Below, one piece after another: positions 6,256 through 9,405 of a stretch of 9,405 bases of DNA (positions are counted from its first letter, which is position 1; every line of letters starts with the position of its first letter). The notes below the pieces were generated by a model, which ran no database searches, was not told the DNA's origin, and saw nothing but the letters and a program-made list of their open reading frames with translations. The stretch comes from Myxococcota bacterium (GTDB taxonomy: Bacteria > Myxococcota > Polyangia > GCA-2747355 > JAKLHH01), in the NCBI GenBank assembly GCA_022710245.1, contig JAKLHH010000213.1, forward strand, positions 1 to 9,405, read 5' to 3'. The translations under genes and the position numbers were made by a program.

Positions 6256-6272
6256 TGGTGTGACACGCACCA
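6256..6272. promoter_or_regulatory. Candidate enhancer-binding site (17-bp dyad)
   Basis: TGGTGTGACACGCACCA is a dyad in which six of eight base pairs match, including all five outer pairs (TGGTG-N7-CACCA). It lies about 165 bp upstream of the predicted vWA-lipoprotein start and about 225 bp upstream of the divergent start, roughly where sigma-54 activators bind. A second 5-N7-5 dyad, GCTCA-N7-TGAGC, is at 6173-6189. Dyads of this quality arise by chance in a few hundred bases, so the role is tentative. Confidence 0.3.
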
Positions 6273-6403
6273 GGGACCGATGACCCCAGCGGCCGACGCG
6301 AGCGCGGCCTGGAGGAGCGCGGCCGTCGCCGCGAGTCGGCGTTCTGCACGAGAGGACACAGGTTGCCGGCGACGCGCCCTCGCCAGCTGCGCGCGCGGCT
6401 GCC

Positions 6404-6419
6404 TGGCGCGCTTCGTGCT
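6404..6419 (+). promoter_or_regulatory. Sigma-54 (-24/-12) promoter for the vWA/TSP3 lipoprotein
   Basis: TGGCGCGCTTCGTGCT keeps the GG and GC doublets at the exact 10-bp separation and differs from TGGCACG-N4-TTGCW at two positions (A to G at -20, T to G at -15). The predicted start is near 6430, 25 nt ahead of the ATG at 6455, with the GGAG ribosome-binding site (6443-6446) inside the leader. It is weaker than the other two matches but equally well placed. Confidence 0.5.
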
Positions 6420-6454
6420 TTCTTGAGCACCAGGTTCACTCCGGAGACACAGCG

Positions 6455-8629
6455 ATGAGAGGTCCCTCCTGGTGCCGGACGATCCGCGCTGCCGCGCTGC
6501 CGCTGACGCTGCTGCTGGCCACGACCGGGTGCGGGGCCAGCGTCGACCGGGAGGGCGACGCGGGTCCACCTGGCGCCGACGCCCTGGCCGGCGCCGAGGG
6601 TGGGCCCTGCGCCAGCTGCGTGAGCGCGGACTGCGACGGCGACGGCCTCTCGAACGCCGAGGAGGTCCAGCTCGGCACCGACCCCTGCCGCGCGGACAGC
6701 GACGGAGATCAGATCCCGGATGGGGTCGAGGTGAGGGCAGGGAAGCTCTGCGTCGGCGCGCCGGAGGGCGAGACGCCCCGCCCCCTGCAGGCCTGCGAGA
6801 AGGACGCCGACTGCCCGAAGGGCAAGTGCGTCGGCCTCGATCCGAGGCAGGCGGACCAGGACGGCGACGGCGTCCGCGACGGCGACGAGGATCGCAACCA
6901 CGACGGCCTCGTCGGCAGCTGCCGCGCGGTCTGCCCGCAGGGCAGCGAGTGCGGCGAGGGCCAGAGCTGCTCGGCCGGCAAGTGCCTGCCGGCGATCGCC
7001 GCCGCGTGCCTGGGCACCGAGAGCGACCCCCGCCTCAAGGACACCGACGGTGACGGCCTGCCGGACGCTGAGGAGGAGACCAACCTGGTCTGCAACACGA
7101 GCGCGCTCATCAACCCGGGCCTCGACCAGCGCAAGGCCGGGGACTGGACCCTCGCCCTCGACCCCGCCTTCGGCAGCGCGCGCGCGGTGACCATCATCGG
7201 CGCGGGCGCCGTCGAGTCGGCGATCGCCTTCGACGACGCGACGGCCGGCGTCGCGGGCTTCGCGCTCTCCAGGGCGGGCTTCGCCGATCCGCTCAAGCAG
7301 GACGAGTCGGACGAGCAGAGCATGAGCGCCGTCGGCGGGCTGACCATCGCCGCGGTCTTCAACCGGCAGCCCTTCACCACCTACGACGGCTTCCCGGCGG
7401 TGACCAGCCAGCGCCTGATCACCGCCGCGGCGGCGACCTCGCCGGCCGCGCTCCGCGACCGGCTGCTGGCGAGGGTGAGCGGCCACGCCGAGTCGGACGT
7501 GACCATCCCGCCCGGCCCCTCCTACGGCGCCGGCACCACCGCCTTCGCCCTGCGCCTGACCACCGTGGCCCGCGGCGACCGCGTCATCTTGCTCGCGGCC
7601 GTGGCGCCGAAGGCGCTGGCCGAGGACACCGGCAAGGCGACGGCGATCCGGATGCGCGATCTCACCAACGGCACCGCGCTGGCTCGAGGCAGCAAGGGGC
7701 TGAAGGCGGAGTGCGATGGCTTCGCGGTGAAGACCCTGCCGGTCGCCGACATCGTCTGGCTGATCGACACCTCCGGCAGCATGTCGGATGACCAGGCGCT
7801 GATCGCGAGCACGGCGACGGAGTTCTTCGGCAGGCTGAAGAGCTCCTCCATCGACTTCCGCGTCGGGGTCATGCGCGCGGGCTGCAATGACTCGGCGGTG
7901 ACGCTCAGCGGCGGCGCCTTCACCGTCGACGAGGCGAAGTTCTCCGGCTACGTCAAGACGCCCACGGGCCCGAGCGGCTGCGAGGCCGAGGCGCCCATCA
8001 CGGCGGGGATGAACCTGCACAAGCTGCTGAAGGGCAAGCCGCCGGTGACCAAGGCGGGCGACCTGTCGCTGGGGCTGCGCCCCGGGGCCAAGCTCCTCTA
8101 TGTCCTCGTCACCGACGAGGAGGAGCGGCCGCTGCAGAGCGGCGACCTGGACTCGCGCACGCAGACCCAGGCCCAGGTGGAGGCCACCGCCGGGTTCGCG
8201 CCGCTGCTCACCTACTACAAGCAGGAGGGCCTGATGGCCTTCGGCATGATCGCGCTCTCCCCCGCCTGCGCCACCGACGCCGAGCCGTCCTGGGCAGCCC
8301 GGGCGATCGTGGAGAAGACCGGCGGCGCGTCGTGGCCCGTCTGCAAGACCGACAAGCCCGTGCTCAGCGCGGCGCTCGACGCGCTGATCCTGGCGGCGCA
8401 GGGGGCGTCGTCGACCTTCAAGCTCTCGCGGGTGCCGATCTCGTCCACCTTGAAGCTGGCCCTGGCCCACAAGCTCGTGCCGCGCTCGGGCGCCAGCGGC
8501 TTCGACTACGACGGGGTCAACAACGCCATCATCTTCAACGCCGCCTCGGGGTCGGCCTACGCGCCGAAGGTCGGCGACACCATCGCGGTCTCCTACCGGT
8601 TCTTCGAGGACGCGCCCCTGCTCGAGTAG
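6455..8629 (+). CDS. Lipoprotein with thrombospondin type-3 repeats and a von Willebrand A domain
   Basis: A 724-residue surface lipoprotein. The signal peptide ends at ATTGC with Cys26; Thr at -3 is slightly unusual for a lipobox. Residues 57-208 carry four thrombospondin type-3-like calcium-binding loops (DCDGDGLSNAEE at 59, DSDGDQIPDG at 81, DQDGDGVRDGDED at 134, DTDGDGLPDAEE at 196). Interspersed Cys-rich stretches of the form CxxDxDCPxGKC are common in myxobacterial exported proteins. Residues 230-425 have no domain I can name. Residues about 431-645 are a vWA domain: ADIVWLIDTSGSMSDD holds the MIDAS motif DxSxS (D438, S440, S442), and LYVLVTDEEE (548-557) is the later strand with an Asp. 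Residues 652-718 form a beta-rich tail. vWA domains bind ligands through a bound metal, so an adhesion or envelope-assembly role is likely. GGAG lies 8 nt before the ATG. The downstream gene begins 47 nt after the stop and may be co-transcribed. Confidence 0.88.
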   Translation: MRGPSWCRTIRAAALPLTLLLATTGCGASVDREGDAGPPGADALAGAEGGPCASCVSADCDGDGLSNAEEVQLGTDPCRADSDGDQIPDGVEVRAGKLCVGAPEGETPRPLQACEKDADCPKGKCVGLDPRQADQDGDGVRDGDEDRNHDGLVGSCRAVCPQGSECGEGQSCSAGKCLPAIAAACLGTESDPRLKDTDGDGLPDAEEETNLVCNTSALINPGLDQRKAGDWTLALDPAFGSARAVTIIGAGAVESAIAFDDATAGVAGFALSRAGFADPLKQDESDEQSMSAVGGLTIAAVFNRQPFTTYDGFPAVTSQRLITAAAATSPAALRDRLLARVSGHAESDVTIPPGPSYGAGTTAFALRLTTVARGDRVILLAAVAPKALAEDTGKATAIRMRDLTNGTALARGSKGLKAECDGFAVKTLPVADIVWLIDTSGSMSDDQALIASTATEFFGRLKSSSIDFRVGVMRAGCNDSAVTLSGGAFTVDEAKFSGYVKTPTGPSGCEAEAPITAGMNLHKLLKGKPPVTKAGDLSLGLRPGAKLLYVLVTDEEERPLQSGDLDSRTQTQAQVEATAGFAPLLTYYKQEGLMAFGMIALSPACATDAEPSWAARAIVEKTGGASWPVCKTDKPVLSAALDALILAAQGASSTFKLSRVPISSTLKLALAHKLVPRSGASGFDYDGVNNAIIFNAASGSAYAPKVGDTIAVSYRFFEDAPLLE

Positions 8630-8676
8630 CCCCAGGTCATGCGGAAGGGTGGACCGGCGTCCCCGTATTGCCAGGG

Positions 8677-9186
8677 ATGAGCCTCGAGCACCGCGCCGAC
8701 ATCATCGAAGTGCTCCAGACGCTGGCCTCCGAGCGCTCCGGAGCTCTGCTGCCGTCGGCCGCCAGCTGGTTCGACGGGTTCTGGGACTTCTTCACGGCAC
8801 ACCGAAGCGTCCTCGAGCGGAGCCCTGGTGTCGCAGGCGCCGCTCCGCGACCCTGGCTCGTGCTCTGCCGGGAGACCGAGGGCCGCCCCGCGATCGAGAT
8901 CTTCGTCGAGTCCAGGGACAGCCGCCCCGGCGCGGTCGCGCCAGCGCCGGTGTCCAGCATCTATCTCCAGGATGGGAGCGCGGTCCCCCGCCGGGCCCTG
9001 CCTCCGAGGGCCATCGACCCGGTAGCGGCGCGAGAGCTGAGCGCGCTCGGTTTCTCGGTCGACTGCGGGCACTGGGGGCCGCGAGTCACCCTCGCCGAGG
9101 TGGGCTCACCCCTCGACGCGGGGCTGCTGCTGTGCGCGCTCGACGCGGCCTGTCGGATCGCCGCGCAGGCTACGCTCCAGCGGTGA
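8677..9186 (+). CDS. Hypothetical cytoplasmic protein, family not recognised
   Basis: A 169-residue protein with no signal peptide or membrane helix. The N-terminus (1-50) looks helical with an aromatic cluster (WFDGFWDFF, 31-39). The middle (58-97) looks like beta strands (PWLVLCRE, AIEIFVESR, SSIYLQDG), and the C-terminus (145-165) is an Ala/Leu/Cys-rich helix. I cannot assign a family. The start is uncertain: the ATG at 8677 has only an AGGG directly against it. A TTG at 8668 is an alternative, with GGAAGGG at 8643-8649 lying about 18 nt upstream of it. Third-position GC bias and codon choice favour this frame, but it uses more GAA, GGA, GCT, GCA and CGA codons than the gene before it. The 47-bp gap suggests it follows the vWA lipoprotein on the same transcript. 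Confidence 0.65.
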   Translation: MSLEHRADIIEVLQTLASERSGALLPSAASWFDGFWDFFTAHRSVLERSPGVAGAAPRPWLVLCRETEGRPAIEIFVESRDSRPGAVAPAPVSSIYLQDGSAVPRRALPPRAIDPVAARELSALGFSVDCGHWGPRVTLAEVGSPLDAGLLLCALDAACRIAAQATLQR

Positions 9187-9221
9187 GAGTCCTGCTCACG
9201 AGGCGGCACCGACGGACGGAC

Positions 9222-9350
9222 CGCCGCGCCGAAGCGCGCCCAGGCGTCGCGGTACGCGAGCCAGAGCTTCTGCGTGGCGCGGACGCCCTCCTTGGCGACG
9301 GTGCCGGCCAGGATCTCCTGCAGCTTCATCAGCCGCCCGTAGACCCCTTC
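9222..9350 (-). pseudogene. Fragment resembling the LprI/DUF1311 family
   Basis: The minus strand reads VYGRLM, then AKEGVRATQKLWLAYRDAW, then ARFGAA. This fits the conserved core of LprI-N/DUF1311 proteins (VYxxLM ... LxxAQxxWLxYRDA), a family that includes lysozyme-inhibitor-like lipoproteins. Third-position GC is near total up to about 9222 and then falls. The frame then stays open antisense to the 8677-9186 gene with no further resemblance. Upstream, the match extends about five residues past the only ATG (9329), and an in-frame stop lies at 9372-9374; the signal peptide and N-terminal cysteines are missing. This suggests a remnant cut at both ends, although an unusual short gene starting at 9329 or a sequencing frameshift is possible. 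Confidence 0.45.
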
Positions 9351-9405
9351 ACAGCTCCAGGACCAGGGTGATCACCGCCGTCAGTCCCCAGAGCGTCACG
9401 TACCG
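9349..9405 (-). CDS. C-terminal end of a membrane protein (partial)
   Basis: Reading inward from the window edge on the minus strand gives RYVTLWGLTAVITLVLEL followed by TGA (9351-9349). All third positions are G or C, and the 18 residues are a typical hydrophobic membrane helix with a short polar end, so this is probably the last helix of an integral membrane protein whose gene lies mainly outside the window. Its stop overlaps the LprI-like fragment by 2 bp, in a different frame. With 18 codons visible the family cannot be named. Confidence 0.45.
   Translation of the reverse strand, partial: RYVTLWGLTAVITLVLEL

Larger units (their letters stand above)
6021..6454. other. Divergent intergenic control region between two lipoprotein genes
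   Basis: 434 bp between the start codons of the minus-strand Ig-like lipoprotein and the plus-strand vWA lipoprotein. It holds a sigma-54 match facing each gene (6049-6064 minus; 6404-6419 plus) and several dyads between them. There is an 8-bp direct repeat GGAGCTCA at 6153-6160 and 6170-6177, and a 10-bp perfect palindrome TCACGCGTGA at 6178-6187. Dyads with 5-bp arms and 7-bp spacing lie at 6173-6189 and 6256-6272. A weak minus-strand ORF (GTG at 6359 to stop at 6150, 69 aa) and a weak plus-strand ORF (ATG at 6281 to 6426, 48 aa) are also open; I do not call either as a gene. Confidence 0.6.

Noticed and set aside
6158..8470. Minus-strand open frame of 770 codons
   Set aside because: Antisense to the vWA/TSP3 lipoprotein, whose MIDAS motif and calcium-binding repeats establish the plus frame as coding.
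9202..9225. GGCGG...CCGCC stem after the 169-aa gene
   Set aside because: Only five base pairs with a 14-nt loop in very GC-rich DNA; chance is likely.
1..9405. CRISPR array, tRNA, rRNA or intact transposase
   Set aside because: No regularly spaced repeats, tRNA-like cloverleaf, rRNA segments or transposase motifs were seen on either strand.

Overview
This is a very GC-rich stretch of bacterial chromosome with strong G/C preference at third codon positions. Its gene content points to a delta-type proteobacterium, most likely Myxococcota. The pointers are a lipoprotein that joins calcium-binding thrombospondin type-3 repeats to a von Willebrand A domain, a cysteine-rich Sel1 lipoprotein, several unrecognised exported proteins, and good sigma-54 (-24/-12) promoter matches. 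The phylum is an inference; there is no rRNA or marker gene here.

Layout. Positions 1-233 hold no credible gene; they read like a decayed or non-coding piece of a mobile element, followed by a perfect 17-bp palindrome just upstream of the first gene. A plus-strand gene (234-875) encodes a Cys-rich Sel1 lipoprotein. It converges on four minus-strand genes. In their direction of transcription these are a small Ig-like lipoprotein (6020-5613), a secreted protein of unknown function (5485-4142), a cytoplasmic SUKH (SMI1/KNR4) protein with a ribosomal L7/L12 C-terminal-like domain at its end (4014-2551), and a second secreted protein of unknown function (2370-940). A 434-bp divergent control region (6021-6454) separates this block from a plus-strand vWA/TSP3 lipoprotein (6455-8629) and an unrecognised 169-residue cytoplasmic protein (8677-9186). 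The right edge carries, on the minus strand, the last 18 codons of a membrane protein and a fragment resembling the LprI/DUF1311 family.

How it fits together. Five of the seven complete genes encode exported products, three of them lipoproteins, so the region is mainly cell-envelope. Three transcription units (the Ig-like lipoprotein, the vWA lipoprotein and the secreted protein at 940-2370) each have a -24/-12 sigma-54 match at a sensible distance from the start codon, so they may be co-regulated by an enhancer-binding protein encoded elsewhere. The most unusual protein is the SUKH plus L7/L12-like fusion. I see no CRISPR array, tRNA, rRNA, intact transposase or recognisable defence operon.
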